Shown here piece by piece: positions 34,791 through 43,714 of a stretch of 64,000 nt of DNA. A program made the translations under genes and the position numbers. Each line of letters begins with the position of its first letter. The first letter of the stretch is position 1. The DNA is from JAJZVS01 sp963708095 (GTDB lineage: Bacteria > Pseudomonadota > Alphaproteobacteria > Acetobacterales > Acetobacteraceae), in NCBI GenBank assembly GCA_963708095.1, contig OY970182.1, positions 1-64,000 on the forward strand. The letters are read 5' to 3'. The notes beneath the pieces were generated by a model. It was given only the letters and a program-made list of their open reading frames with translations, had not been told where the DNA came from and searched no databases.

Positions 34791-35681
34791 TCAGCCGCCG
34801 GGTTGCATGCCCGCGTTGCGCGCGGCGAGATCGGCGAGCGACGCCCAGTCCCGCTCTGCCCCGCCCTGGGCCAAGACGGTCATCAACTGGTCACGGAGCA
34901 GGCTCGCCAGCGGCATCGGCACGCCCTCCCGCTCGGCGGCGGCGAGCGCCAGGCGGATGTCCTTGAGGCCGAGCGGGACGGAAAAGCCCGCGGGCTCGTA
35001 GCGTCCCTCGGCCATCAGGGTGCCGTAGGTGCGGTAGATCGGTGCCGTGAACAGGGTGTTGGTCAGCAGGTCGAGATAGGCATGAGGATCGATGCCCGCC
35101 TTGCGCACGAGGGCGAACGCCTCGCCCATCGCCTCGATCGTCGAGGCGGTCAGGAAATTGCCGCTGAGCTTCACGAGGTTCGCCGCCGCCGGCGTCGCGC
35201 TGATGGCGAACGCGCGCTGGCCGATCGCGTCGAACAGCGGGGCGAGCGTGGCGAGCAGCGGCGCGGCGCCGCCGGCGACGATGAAGAGCTTACCGGCCGC
35301 GGCCATGTCCGGTCGGCCGAACACCGGCGCCGCGGCGTAGGCCTGGCCGGCTGCTGCGTGGGCCTCGGCGAGGCGTTCGGACAGGGCCACGCTGATCGTG
35401 CCCATGGCGACATGCGCGGCGCCCGGGGCGAGCCCCGCCAGCAGGCCACGCGGGCCGAACACCATTGCCGCCGTCGCGGCGTCGTCGGCGAGCATGGTGA
35501 TCGCGACCTCCGCCCCTGCCGCCGCCGCGGCCGGATCGGCCGCCGCCGTGGCGCCGGCCCGGACCAGGGCGGCGGCTTTGTCCGGGCTGCGGTTGAACAC
35601 CGTCACCGCGTGGCCCGCCTTGAGCAGGTTGGCCGCCATGCCGGCGCCCATGTTGCCGAGACCGATGAATGCGACCTTCAT
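34791..35681 (-). CDS. NAD(P)-dependent 3-hydroxyisobutyrate dehydrogenase-like protein, 296 aa
   Basis: Beta-hydroxyacid dehydrogenase family enzyme. GLGNMGAGMAANLLKAG binds the dinucleotide, and FNRSPDKAA follows beta-2 with an Arg suggesting NADP preference. The catalytic Lys lies in NLVKLSGNFL. MLADDAATAAMVFG is the usual third block. Substrates of this family include 3-hydroxyisobutyrate, tartronate semialdehyde and succinic semialdehyde; which applies is not visible. Confidence 0.85.
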   Translation of the reverse strand: MKVAFIGLGNMGAGMAANLLKAGHAVTVFNRSPDKAAALVRAGATAAADPAAAAAGAEVAITMLADDAATAAMVFGPRGLLAGLAPGAAHVAMGTISVALSERLAEAHAAAGQAYAAAPVFGRPDMAAAGKLFIVAGGAAPLLATLAPLFDAIGQRAFAISATPAAANLVKLSGNFLTASTIEAMGEAFALVRKAGIDPHAYLDLLTNTLFTAPIYRTYGTLMAEGRYEPAGFSVPLGLKDIRLALAAAEREGVPMPLASLLRDQLMTVLAQGGAERDWASLADLAARNAGMQPGG

Positions 35682-35717
35682 TTCGTCACCTATTCGTTGC
35701 AGTGTTACCGCGGCGCG

Positions 35718-36731
35718 TCAGAACCCTTCGAGCACGATCTTTCCCTTCGACCGGCCGCTCTCGAGTAGCGCATGCGCGCGCCGCAGGTTCTCCGCGGTGC
35801 AGGGGCCGAAGTTCTCGGCGAGCGTGGTGTGCAGGGTGCCGGCATCGACCAGGCGGGAGACTTCAGCGAGCAGCCGGTGCTGCTCGATCATGTCCGCTGT
35901 TCCGAACGTCGAGCGGGTGAACATGAATTCCCAGTGCAGCGACACGCTCTTGCGCTTGAGCGCGCGGACGTCGATCGGCTCGGGGTCGTCGATCAGGCCG
36001 AAGCGTCCCTGTGGGGCGATCAGCTCCACGATCTGCTCGAAGTGCCGGTCGGTGCCTGTGGTGGCGAACACGATGCCGGGGGCGCCGAGGCCGAGGGCGA
36101 CGATCTCCGCCGCCAGCGGCCGGGTGTGGTCGACGACGTGATCGGCGCCGAGTGTGCGCACCCAATCCCGCGTTTCGGGCCGCGAGGCGGTGGCGATCAC
36201 CGTGAGGTCGGTCAGCGCCTTGGCAAGCTGGATTGCGATCGAACCGACACCGCCGGCCCCGCCGATGATGAGGATCGCCTTCACCGCGCCCGGCACCGGG
36301 CGGCGCACGTCGAGCCGGTCGAACAGCGTCTCCCACGCGGTAATGGCGGTCAGCGGCAGGGCGGCCGCTTCGGCCATGCCGAGCTTCTGTGGTTTCGGAC
36401 CGACCAGGCGTTCATCGACCAGATGGTATTCGGCATCGGTTCCCTGCCGTTCGAGCGCGCCGGCGTAGAACACGTCATTGCCCGGCTTGAACAAGGTGCA
36501 CCCGGATCCGGTGGCTTCGACCGTGCCGGCCGCATCCCAGCCGAGCACGCGCACCTCCCCCGGCGGCGGCGCGGCGCGGCGGCGCACTTTGGTATCGACC
36601 GGATTGACCGACACCGCGGCGACCTTGACCAGAAGGTCGTGGCCTGTCGGCGCCGGTTTCGACAGCGCGACATCGAGCAGCGCGTTGGGATCGCTGATCG
36701 GCAACGACATCCGATAGCCGACGGCCTTCAT
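35718..36731 (-). CDS. Zinc-type alcohol dehydrogenase-like (quinone reductase) protein, 337 aa
   Basis: Medium-chain dehydrogenase/reductase of the ZADH/quinone oxidoreductase branch that probably reduces quinones or enones with NADPH. The GroES-like domain has SVNPVDTKVRR and LGWDAAGTVEATG. The Rossmann domain has IIGGAGGVGSIAIQLAK. The zinc ligands of alcohol dehydrogenases are not evident. It follows the hydroxyacid dehydrogenase gene in the same orientation, 36 bp upstream in transcription, so they may share a transcript. Confidence 0.85.
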   Translation of the reverse strand: MKAVGYRMSLPISDPNALLDVALSKPAPTGHDLLVKVAAVSVNPVDTKVRRRAAPPPGEVRVLGWDAAGTVEATGSGCTLFKPGNDVFYAGALERQGTDAEYHLVDERLVGPKPQKLGMAEAAALPLTAITAWETLFDRLDVRRPVPGAVKAILIIGGAGGVGSIAIQLAKALTDLTVIATASRPETRDWVRTLGADHVVDHTRPLAAEIVALGLGAPGIVFATTGTDRHFEQIVELIAPQGRFGLIDDPEPIDVRALKRKSVSLHWEFMFTRSTFGTADMIEQHRLLAEVSRLVDAGTLHTTLAENFGPCTAENLRRAHALLESGRSKGKIVLEGF

Positions 36732-36822
36732 GGCTGAACTCCCGGGTTGGAGGGCAGGGTCGGGCGCTGCGCGCGCCCGGCGCCATCACGCGCACGAGCG
36801 GGGAGCGATCGCAACCGCACGA

Positions 36823-36910
36823 AAGACTCCCTCCCTTGAGGGTGCGAACCGCACGAAACCCCGTGCGGATGCCCCACCCCGACCGTCCCTCGCAGGGGGG
36901 AGGGAGTTTT
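36823..36910. repeat. Inverted repeat with CTCCCTCC/GGAGGGAG ends
   Basis: AAAGACTCCCTCCC (36823-36836) and the region ending GGAGGGAGTTTT (to 36910) are inverted arms of an 88-bp element. Inside are smaller hairpins such as GTGCGAACCGCAC. It lies between the dehydrogenase start and the end of a small gene on the same strand, and could terminate transcription of that gene. Confidence 0.5.
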
Positions 36911-36923
36911 CCGGCGAACCTGC

Positions 36924-37136
36924 TCAGCCCTGCATGCGGCACGCCGCGCGGGCGGCCCGGCCGCACCACGCCCGCTTCATCGCGAGGCGCGACCAGGCGG
37001 CGGCGGGGGCCTGCCGGTGGGCGGCGATCGCGGCGGTCTGCGGCGTCCCGGCGGGCAAAGTCGAGGCCTGGGCGGCGCCGGCGCCGGCCGTGGTCATCAG
37101 GCCCAGCGCCAGGAAGGCGGCGGCGAAGTTTTTCAT
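36924..37136 (-). CDS. Small exported hypothetical protein, 70 aa
   Basis: Starts MKNFAAAFLALGLMTTAGAGAAQAS, a clear signal peptide with probable cleavage after AQA near residue 24. The mature 46 residues are Ala/Arg-rich with two cysteines and no domain I recognise. An alternative start six codons upstream lies closer to GGAG. Whether it is expressed is uncertain. Confidence 0.5.
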   Translation of the reverse strand: MKNFAAAFLALGLMTTAGAGAAQASTLPAGTPQTAAIAAHRQAPAAAWSRLAMKRAWCGRAARAACRMQG

Positions 37137-37434
37137 GTCATCTTCTCCATCCATCGAGGCCCGCGCAGGCAGGCCGGTCCATCAGTTCCAGGCTGACGGG
37201 GCAGAGGTGGCGCGGCGCCCGCGTGGCGCGACCGCCGCGACGGGGAATGCACCCATGCAGGCTGCGGGCGTGCGCGGCCCTTGTCGTCGGCAGGTTCGTG
37301 CCCACGCGACGGCTTCCGCGCATGTCTGCTTCTGCATGTGCCCCGTTTTGCACATGGTTCTGCGCATGCGCGCGCCGGCGTCGTGGGTTCCGGCGTCGCG
37401 TTCCCCGCACCTGGTGCGGATCAGGAACGACCTC
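37137..37434. other. Intergenic region with one small dyad
   Basis: About 300 bp between two minus-strand genes. A dyad CATGTGC-CCCGTTTT-GCACATG (37335-37356) stands out, and TTCTGC repeats flank it. It could be an operator or a hairpin in the transcript. No gene is recognised here. Confidence 0.4.
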
Positions 37435-38220
37435 TCAGGCCGCCGGCTCGCCCACGATCGGGGCATAGCCGAGCGCGGTGAACAGCGCGGCCACCTCGGC
37501 GATCGCCGCCTCCAGCCGCGCTGGCTCCAGGCCCTTGGCGACGATCGCGACGCCGTTGCCGGTGGGGCGGTAGAACGGATAGCTGCCGATCTCCACCCCG
37601 TCGTAGCGCGCGGCGATTGCGGCCAGCGGTTCGGCGAGCCGGCCTTCGGAGGCACCGAGCGCGTGCACCGCGCGTGCCACGATCGGCGTGCCGCCGGGCA
37701 GGCGCGGGGCGAGCGTGTCGAACATCGCCTGCATCACCCGCGGCACCCCGGCCATCACGTGTACGTTGCCGATGGTGAAGCCGGGGGCGGGGGAGATCGG
37801 ATTCTCGATCAGGCTGGCACCGCGCGGCATGGTGGCCATGCGCTGGCGCGCGGGGTTGAATTCGCCGGGCTTGTAGCTGCGTTCCATCCGCGGCCACGCC
37901 TCCGGGTGCGGTTCCCACGGCACGCCGAACGCGGCGGCCACGCATTCGCTGGTGATGTCGTCATGCGTCGGGCCGATGCCGCCGGTGGTGAACAGCATGT
38001 CGTAGCGGGCGCGCAGTTCGTTCACCGTCGATACGATCACGTCGGGGATATCGGGGATCACGCGGGCCTCGGCGAGGCGGATGCCGCGCTCGCCCAGGCG
38101 CTGGGCGAGGAAGCGCAGGTTGATGTCCTGCGTGCGGCCGGACAGGATCTCGTTGCCGATCACCAATACGGCGGCGGTGGGAACGGCGGGGGCGGGGACG
38201 GCTGGGGTGGGGTCTGCCAT
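37435..38220 (-). CDS. CinA-like molybdopterin-binding domain protein, 261 aa
   Basis: MoaB/MogA-fold protein corresponding to the N-terminal domain of CinA without the C-terminal amidase. LVIGNEILSGRTQDINLRFLAQRLGERG opens the domain, and TTGGIGPTHDDITSE is the signature. CinA-domain proteins are linked to nucleotide pyrophosphatase activity in pyridine-nucleotide recycling or to molybdopterin binding. The ATG at 38220 is chosen over one five codons upstream. The next gene upstream on this strand ends 11 bases away, so the two may form an operon. Confidence 0.85.
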   Translation of the reverse strand: MADPTPAVPAPAVPTAAVLVIGNEILSGRTQDINLRFLAQRLGERGIRLAEARVIPDIPDVIVSTVNELRARYDMLFTTGGIGPTHDDITSECVAAAFGVPWEPHPEAWPRMERSYKPGEFNPARQRMATMPRGASLIENPISPAPGFTIGNVHVMAGVPRVMQAMFDTLAPRLPGGTPIVARAVHALGASEGRLAEPLAAIAARYDGVEIGSYPFYRPTGNGVAIVAKGLEPARLEAAIAEVAALFTALGYAPIVGEPAA

Positions 38221-38231
38221 TTCGGGGTCCC

Positions 38232-39473
38232 TCACAGGAAATCGCGCAGCAGCGGGAGCAGCGGCTTGTCGGCCGGAGGCATCTGGTAGTCGGCCAGGCG
38301 CTCGGGCCGCACCCAGGTGAGCGCCTGGCCCTCCCGCCCGCGCGGGATGCCGCGCCAGCGGCGGCAGAGATAGAGTGGCATCAGCAGGTGAAACCGCTCG
38401 TAGGCGTGCGAGGCGAAGGCGAAGGCGCCGAGACAGGAGGCGGTGACGTCGATGCCGAGCTCTTCCTTAAGCTCGCGGATCAGCGCCGCTTCCGGCGTTT
38501 CCCCCGCGGCGAGCTTGCCGCCGGGGAATTCCCACAGCCCGGCCATGGTCTTGCCCTCCGGGCGGCGGGCCAGCAGCACGCGGCCGTCGCGGTCGATCAG
38601 CGCGCAGGCGGCGACCAGGACCAGCGGGCGCGCCTCGCCGGCCGCGGCAAGGGAGGCAGCGGGCGAGGCAGCTGGGGAGGCGGCGGCGGGGGCGGCAGCC
38701 GGCGGGACCGCGAACGGGGCGGGTGGCGTCGGCCGGTCCCTGCGCGCGGCGACGGGGACGGGGCGCGGGGCGGCCCCGGCCTCGCCGAACACATCCTCCC
38801 GGGTCGCGGTCAACCGCAGCACCGGCTGCTTGCCGCCACGGGCGCGGAACAGCTCGGTCCCCCGGCCGCTTTCGCGGAAGCCGATGCGATGCAGCACGGC
38901 GCGGGAGGCGGGGTTGCCCTCGATCACCGTCGCTTCGAGCCGATCGAGATCGAGATTGGCAAGCCCCCAGCGGGCGAGCCGCCCGGCGGCCTCGGTGGCG
39001 ACACCGTGGCCCCAGAAGCGGCGGCCGACCCAGTAGCCGAGCCGCCCGGCTCGCGTCGCGGCGTCGCAGCGCAGGCCGACGACTCCGACCAGGGTCTCCG
39101 CCGCGCCCTCCCAGCCGGTGATCGCCAGATGGTAGGCGTCGCCGGCGGCAAGCTCGCGCATCGTGGCGGCGATCCACTCGTCGGCGAGGTCGCGCGGGTA
39201 GGGGAACGGGACGTTGGCCAGGGTGCAGGCGACCTCCCAGTCGTTGACTAGGTTGTGCAGCGCGGCGGCGTCCGGGGGGGCGAGGGGGCGCAGGATGAGG
39301 CGCTCGGTCGCCAGCGGCGCGAAGGCGGAAGCGTGGTCCGGACCGGTCTCGGGCGTCGGGCTCTCCGGCATGGGGGCGAGCAGGTCCGTCGCGGCACGGT
39401 GGGGCTTCGCACCCGCCTTGGCGCGGGGACGGGCGCGGGATTTCGGCGGTGGCGCCTCGGGGGCCGCGGTCAT
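38232..39473 (-). CDS. GNAT acetyltransferase-Nudix (MutT) fusion protein, 413 aa
   Basis: Two enzymes in one chain. Residues about 50-215 are a RimJ/RimL-type GNAT domain (TERLILRPLAPPDAAAL, GYWVGRRFWGHGVATEA, GNPASRAVLHRIGF). After an Ala/Pro-rich linker (AAAPAAASPAASPAASLAAAG) residues about 283-413 are a Nudix hydrolase, with the complete box GGKLAAGETPEAALIRELKEELGI, where the REL-x-EE core is intact. The MutT-like half would clear 8-oxo-dGTP; the GNAT half would acetylate a protein or small amine. No frameshift is needed to join them. The first 45 residues are basic and low complexity. Confidence 0.88.
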   Translation of the reverse strand: MTAAPEAPPPKSRARPRAKAGAKPHRAATDLLAPMPESPTPETGPDHASAFAPLATERLILRPLAPPDAAALHNLVNDWEVACTLANVPFPYPRDLADEWIAATMRELAAGDAYHLAITGWEGAAETLVGVVGLRCDAATRAGRLGYWVGRRFWGHGVATEAAGRLARWGLANLDLDRLEATVIEGNPASRAVLHRIGFRESGRGTELFRARGGKQPVLRLTATREDVFGEAGAAPRPVPVAARRDRPTPPAPFAVPPAAAPAAASPAASPAASLAAAGEARPLVLVAACALIDRDGRVLLARRPEGKTMAGLWEFPGGKLAAGETPEAALIRELKEELGIDVTASCLGAFAFASHAYERFHLLMPLYLCRRWRGIPRGREGQALTWVRPERLADYQMPPADKPLLPLLRDFL

Positions 39474-39662
39474 GGGCAGGTCTGCATCGGGATCGGCTAG
39501 GGACAGGACACCGCGTTAGTGGCCCAGCCGCCCGAGAGGGGCAAGGTGGGGGGCGAACCGCATGGGCACATCGGGCGCACGCCGGCGGACGCGGCGGTTG
39601 CGTCCGCCGGCGGTCGGACGGATCGTGGCCGGCTCGGACGGCGGGGTGGAAGGCGGGTGGAG

Positions 39663-41294
39663 ATGGGGTGGGTCGTACTCGATCTGGCCGGCACGGTGGC
39701 CCTGCTGTTGTGGGGCGTGCGCATGGTGCAGACCGGCATCGAGCGCGCCTTCGGCCCCGACCTCCGCCGCTTCCTGCGCGGCGCCCTGCGCCGGCGGCTG
39801 GCCGCCTTCGCCGCCGGCATCGGCGTCACCGCGGTCCTGCAGAGCAGCACGGCGACCGGGCTGATGGCGAGCGGTTTCGCCGCCAGCGGCGTGATCGCGC
39901 TGGAACCGGCCCTGGCGGTGATGCTCGGGGCGAATGTCGGCACCACCCTGATCGTGCAGGCGCTGTCCTTCCCCGTCTCCGGGCTGAGCCCGGCGCTGCT
40001 GCTCGCCGGGCTGGTCCTGTTCCGCCGCGGCGGGGAAAGCCGTTGGCGCGACCTGGGGCGGGTGGCGATCGGGCTGGGGCTGATGCTGCTCGCGCTGCAC
40101 CGGCTGGAATCCCTGATCGACGCCGCGGTGCCGCTGCGCGGCGTGGGACCCGTGTTGCGGGTGCTGGCCGCGCATCCCGTGCTGGCCGCGCTGCTCGGCG
40201 CGGGGCTTGCCTGGTCGGCGCATTCCTCCGTGGCGGTGGTGCTGGCGGTGATGTCCTTCGCCGCGCGCGGGGCGCTGCCGGCCGAGCTCGCCTTCGCGCT
40301 GGTCCTGGGCGCCAATCTGGGCACCGCGATCAACCCGGTGCTGGAGGCGGGCGGGCAGGACGATCCGGCGGCGCGGCGGGTGCCGGTGGGCAACCTGCTC
40401 ACCCGGGTCGTCGGTGTCGCGGCGGCGCTGGCGGTGCTGGGGCCGCTGGCACCCGCGCTGGCGCGGCTGGTGCCCGATCCGGCCCGGGCGGTCGCCGATG
40501 TCCATACCGGGTTCAATCTCGTGCTGGCGGCGCTGTTCCTCCCCGCGCTCGCGCCCTATGCGGCGCTGTTGCGGCGGTTGCTGCCGGCCCGTCCGGCGGC
40601 CGAGGACCCCAGTCGGCCCCGCTACCTCGATCCGGCGGCGCTGGAGAGCCCGGCGCTCGCCCTGGCCGCGGCGGCGCGGGAGGCGCTGCGCATGGCCGAT
40701 GCGCTCGAACACATGCTGACCGAGGCCGCCGCCGCACTGTCCGCCACCGCGCTCGCCGGCACCGACCGCCGCCGCCTGGCCGTGGTCCGGCGCCAGGACG
40801 ACGTGCTGGACCGGCTGCACGGGGCGATCCGCGGCTACCTCGCGGCCCTCGATCCGGACGCGCTGGGGCCGGCCGATCGCCGGCGGCTGTCGCAGACCCT
40901 GGTCTTCATCGCCAATCTGGAAGCGGCCGGCGACGCAGTGGACCGCGGCGTGCTCGGCCAGGTGGCGCGCCGGCTGAAGCGCGCCCTGCCGCTGGGAGAG
41001 CCGGAGCGGGCGGCGGCGGCAGGCCTGCTGCGTCGTCTGGCTGCGACGACGCGCAGCGCGGGCGCGGTGTTCCTGACCGCGGACGCCGGCGCCGCGCGCG
41101 GCCTGGCGGCGGAGAAGGAGGCCTTTCGGGCGCTGGACGCGGAGGCTGCCGCGTCGCCGTCGGGGGCGCCGATGGCGGCTGACCTGCTGCGTGCGCTCAA
41201 GCAGGTGAACGGCCATCTGGTGGCCGCCGCGGCCTATCCGGTGCTGGAGGAGGAGGGCGAATTGCTGGCCAGCCGGTTGCGCGCGGCGCCGTAG
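39663..41294 (+). CDS. Na+/phosphate cotransporter family protein, 543 aa
   Basis: NptA-type sodium/phosphate symporter. The two inverted membrane repeats carry the QSST signature (VLQSSTATGL) and its partner AWSAHSSVAVV, with LGANVGTTLIVQAL and LGANLGTAINPVL. A C-terminal PhoU-like helical region covers residues about 355-535. The ATG at 39663 begins the first membrane helix; a GTG two codons upstream is possible. Start spacing to a ribosome binding site is poor for both. Confidence 0.88.
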   Translation: MGWVVLDLAGTVALLLWGVRMVQTGIERAFGPDLRRFLRGALRRRLAAFAAGIGVTAVLQSSTATGLMASGFAASGVIALEPALAVMLGANVGTTLIVQALSFPVSGLSPALLLAGLVLFRRGGESRWRDLGRVAIGLGLMLLALHRLESLIDAAVPLRGVGPVLRVLAAHPVLAALLGAGLAWSAHSSVAVVLAVMSFAARGALPAELAFALVLGANLGTAINPVLEAGGQDDPAARRVPVGNLLTRVVGVAAALAVLGPLAPALARLVPDPARAVADVHTGFNLVLAALFLPALAPYAALLRRLLPARPAAEDPSRPRYLDPAALESPALALAAAAREALRMADALEHMLTEAAAALSATALAGTDRRRLAVVRRQDDVLDRLHGAIRGYLAALDPDALGPADRRRLSQTLVFIANLEAAGDAVDRGVLGQVARRLKRALPLGEPERAAAAGLLRRLAATTRSAGAVFLTADAGAARGLAAEKEAFRALDAEAAASPSGAPMAADLLRALKQVNGHLVAAAAYPVLEEEGELLASRLRAAP

Positions 41295-41480
41295 CGTTCT
41301 GTCCCGTGCGGTCGCGGCTCCCGGGTGGGCCGGCAAACGACGGAAAACAAAGAAGGGATGGGCGGGCCCCGGCCGCTGGGTAACGGCCCCGTCCGTCGCG
41401 GCCGGAGCGTCCCGCCGGACCGAATTGCGTGGCAGGTACGCCACAGGCGCCGCGCATTTAGGGTTCGACCTCGGGTCGGG

Positions 41481-41496
41481 AAGCTATATATTGATT
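41481..41496. promoter_or_regulatory. NrdR box upstream of nrdA
   Basis: AAGCTATATATTGATT matches the NrdR box consensus (C-W-A-T-A-T-A-T-W-G core) closely and overlaps a possible -10 element TATATT (41487-41492). It lies 39 bp before the nrdA start. NrdR represses ribonucleotide reductase genes when dATP/ATP is high. NrdR usually binds two boxes; I see only this one. Confidence 0.7.
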
Positions 41497-41534
41497 GACG
41501 GTGACTCCGGACGGGTCGGACAAGGAACGTCCGG

Positions 41535-43421
41535 ATGGACGAACAAGGGGGATCAGACGTGCTCGACGCGGTGCAGATGCGAGGCCGGTTCCAGGTGCAT
41601 GTCGATCGGTCGCGGGATGCGCTGATCACCGAGTTCGGGCGCGCGACCCTGACCGATCGCTACCTGATGCCCGGCGAGGGGTTCCAGGATCTGTTCGCCC
41701 GCGTCGCGTCCTATTACGGAGACGACCAGGCGCACGCGCAGCGGCTGTACGACTACATGAGCCGGATGTGGTTCATGCCCGCCACGCCGGTACTGTCGAA
41801 CGGCGGCACCGAGCGGGGCTTGCCGATCTCCTGTTTCCTGAACGAAGCGTCCGACAGCCTGGACGGAATCGTCGGCCTGTGGAACGAGAACGTGTGGCTG
41901 GCCTCGCGCGGCGGCGGCATCGGCAGCTATTGGGGCAATCTGCGCTCGATCGGCGAACGGGTGGGCGCGGTCGGCAAGACCTCCGGCGTGATCCCGTTCA
42001 TCCGGGTGATGGACAGCCTGACGCTTGCGATCTCGCAGGGCTCGCTGCGGCGCGGCTCGGCGGCGGTCTACCTGCCGGTGTGGCATCCGGAGATCGAGGA
42101 ATTCGTCGAGATGCGCCGGCCCACGGGCGGCGATCCGAATCGCAAGGCGCCGAATCTGCACCATGGGGTCCTCGTTCCGGATGCGTTCATGCGCGCGGTG
42201 GAGGCCGACGAGGTCTGGCCGTTGGTTTCGCCCAAAGACCAGTCCGTGGTGCGCTCGATCTCGGCGCGGGCGTTGTGGATTCGCATCCTGACGGCGCGGA
42301 TCGAGACCGGGGAGCCGTACCTGATCTTCTCCGACCACGTGAACCGGGCGCGGCCGCAGCACCACAAGCTGGCGGGGCTCGAGGTGAAGACGTCCAACCT
42401 GTGCAGCGAGATCACCCTGCCCACGGGGGTGGATCAGCACGGCAAGCAGCGGACCGCGGTGTGCTGCCTGGCGTCGCTGAACCTGGAGTCCTGGTTCGAC
42501 TGGCAAGGCCATCCGGGGTTCATCGAGGACCTGATGCGATTCCTGGACAATGTGTTGCAGGACTTCATCGACCGTGCGCCGCCGGGGATGGAGCGGGCGA
42601 AATATGCGGCGATGCGGGAACGGTCCGTGGGGCTCGGGGTGATGGGGTTCCACTCCTTCCTGCAGTCGCAGATGGTGCCGTTCGAGAGCGTGGTGGCGAA
42701 GGTGTGGAACAAGCGCATCTTCCGCCATATCCGCGCGCAGGCGGACGCCGCGTCGCGCGTGCTGGCGGAGGAGCGTGGGGCGTGCCCGGATGCGGCGGAA
42801 TGGGGCGTGATGGAGCGCTTCTCGCACAAGCTTTCCATCGCGCCGACCGCGTCCATTTCGATCATCGCGGGCAATTCGAGCCCGGGGATCGAGCCGATCG
42901 CGGCCAACGTGTTCTTGCAGAAGACCTTGTCGGGCAGCTTCACGGTGCGCAACCGGCATCTGCAGAAGCTGCTGGCGGAGAAGGGGGAGGATCGGGACGA
43001 GGTCTGGTCGTCCATCACGTTGAACAAGGGCAGCGTGCAGGATCTGGACTTCCTGACGGAAGCGGAGAAGGCGGTGTTCAAGACCGCATTCGAGCTCGAT
43101 CAGCGCTGGGTGATCGAACATGCGGCCGATCGCGCCGGGTTCATCTGTCAGAGCCAGTCGGTGAACGTGTTCCTGCCGGCGAACGTGCACAAGCGGGATC
43201 TGCACCAGATCCATCTGATGGCGTGGAAGCGGGGGGTGAAGTCGCTGTATTATTGCCGGTCGTTGTCGATCCAGCGGGCGGATTCGGTGAGCGAGAAGGC
43301 GGTGCGGCCGGCGGCGTTCTCGGGGATGACGGCGGAGGCGAATGATGGGGTGGGGCCGCTGCCGCTGGTGGCGGCGGCGGCGGCGGGGACGGATTATGAG
43401 GAGTGTCTGGCGTGTCAGTGA
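41535..43421 (+). CDS. nrdA: Ribonucleoside-diphosphate reductase, alpha subunit (class I), 628 aa
   Basis: Large catalytic subunit that reduces ribonucleotides to deoxyribonucleotides using a radical made by NrdB. Active-site cysteines lie in GLPISCFLNE, SNLCSEITLPTG (with the Glu) and AVCCLASLNLE, and the C-terminal redox pair is CLAC in EECLACQ. The loop SRGGGIGSYWGNLRS is conserved. The protein is shorter at the N-terminus than E. coli NrdA and lacks a full ATP cone, as in many Alphaproteobacteria. AAGGA precedes the ATG. nrdB is not in the window, and an NrdR box is upstream. Confidence 0.92.
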   Translation: MDEQGGSDVLDAVQMRGRFQVHVDRSRDALITEFGRATLTDRYLMPGEGFQDLFARVASYYGDDQAHAQRLYDYMSRMWFMPATPVLSNGGTERGLPISCFLNEASDSLDGIVGLWNENVWLASRGGGIGSYWGNLRSIGERVGAVGKTSGVIPFIRVMDSLTLAISQGSLRRGSAAVYLPVWHPEIEEFVEMRRPTGGDPNRKAPNLHHGVLVPDAFMRAVEADEVWPLVSPKDQSVVRSISARALWIRILTARIETGEPYLIFSDHVNRARPQHHKLAGLEVKTSNLCSEITLPTGVDQHGKQRTAVCCLASLNLESWFDWQGHPGFIEDLMRFLDNVLQDFIDRAPPGMERAKYAAMRERSVGLGVMGFHSFLQSQMVPFESVVAKVWNKRIFRHIRAQADAASRVLAEERGACPDAAEWGVMERFSHKLSIAPTASISIIAGNSSPGIEPIAANVFLQKTLSGSFTVRNRHLQKLLAEKGEDRDEVWSSITLNKGSVQDLDFLTEAEKAVFKTAFELDQRWVIEHAADRAGFICQSQSVNVFLPANVHKRDLHQIHLMAWKRGVKSLYYCRSLSIQRADSVSEKAVRPAAFSGMTAEANDGVGPLPLVAAAAAGTDYEECLACQ

Positions 43422-43714
43422 GGCGCGCCAGATTGCGTGGGTCTGGGCTTCGCGATGTCTATCGAATTCGTCGCCGGATTGATTCGCCAACCCGATAGAT
43501 ATCATCGCCGCTATGTTGACGGCGCTTCTGACCACGCTTGGATGGGTACTGCGCCCAAACGCCAGAGTCGTCTGGGGTGCCAGCCAGCGGTTCGCGTTCA
43601 ACGTGTCGCAGGTCAACGGCGGTACAATGCTGATTTATGGCGGATCAGCCGTTCATCCGAGGAATACCGGTATAAACTTGTGGCCTGGACCGAACCGAAA
43701 CGACCGAGCATCGG
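43422..43714. other. Lower-GC intergenic region after nrdA
   Basis: About 290 bp with clearly lower GC than nrdA. GATGTCTATCG (43454-43464) and CGATAGATATC (43493-43503) form an imperfect inverted repeat, perhaps a transcription end for nrdA. No gene is recognised. Confidence 0.4.

Noticed and set aside
39516..41444. 642-codon minus-strand ORF opposite the Na/Pi cotransporter
   Set aside because: Low-complexity Gln/Arg/His sequence without any family similarity.
41535..43421. B12-dependent class II reductase (NrdJ) as the identity of this gene
   Set aside because: The C-terminal ECLACQ tail, the size and the SNLCSEITLP and SRGGGIGSYWG blocks fit class I NrdA; NrdJ is larger and has other C-terminal features.
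41553..43616. 687-codon minus-strand ORF opposite nrdA
   Set aside because: No domain and extreme Arg/His content; nrdA on the other strand is fully conserved.
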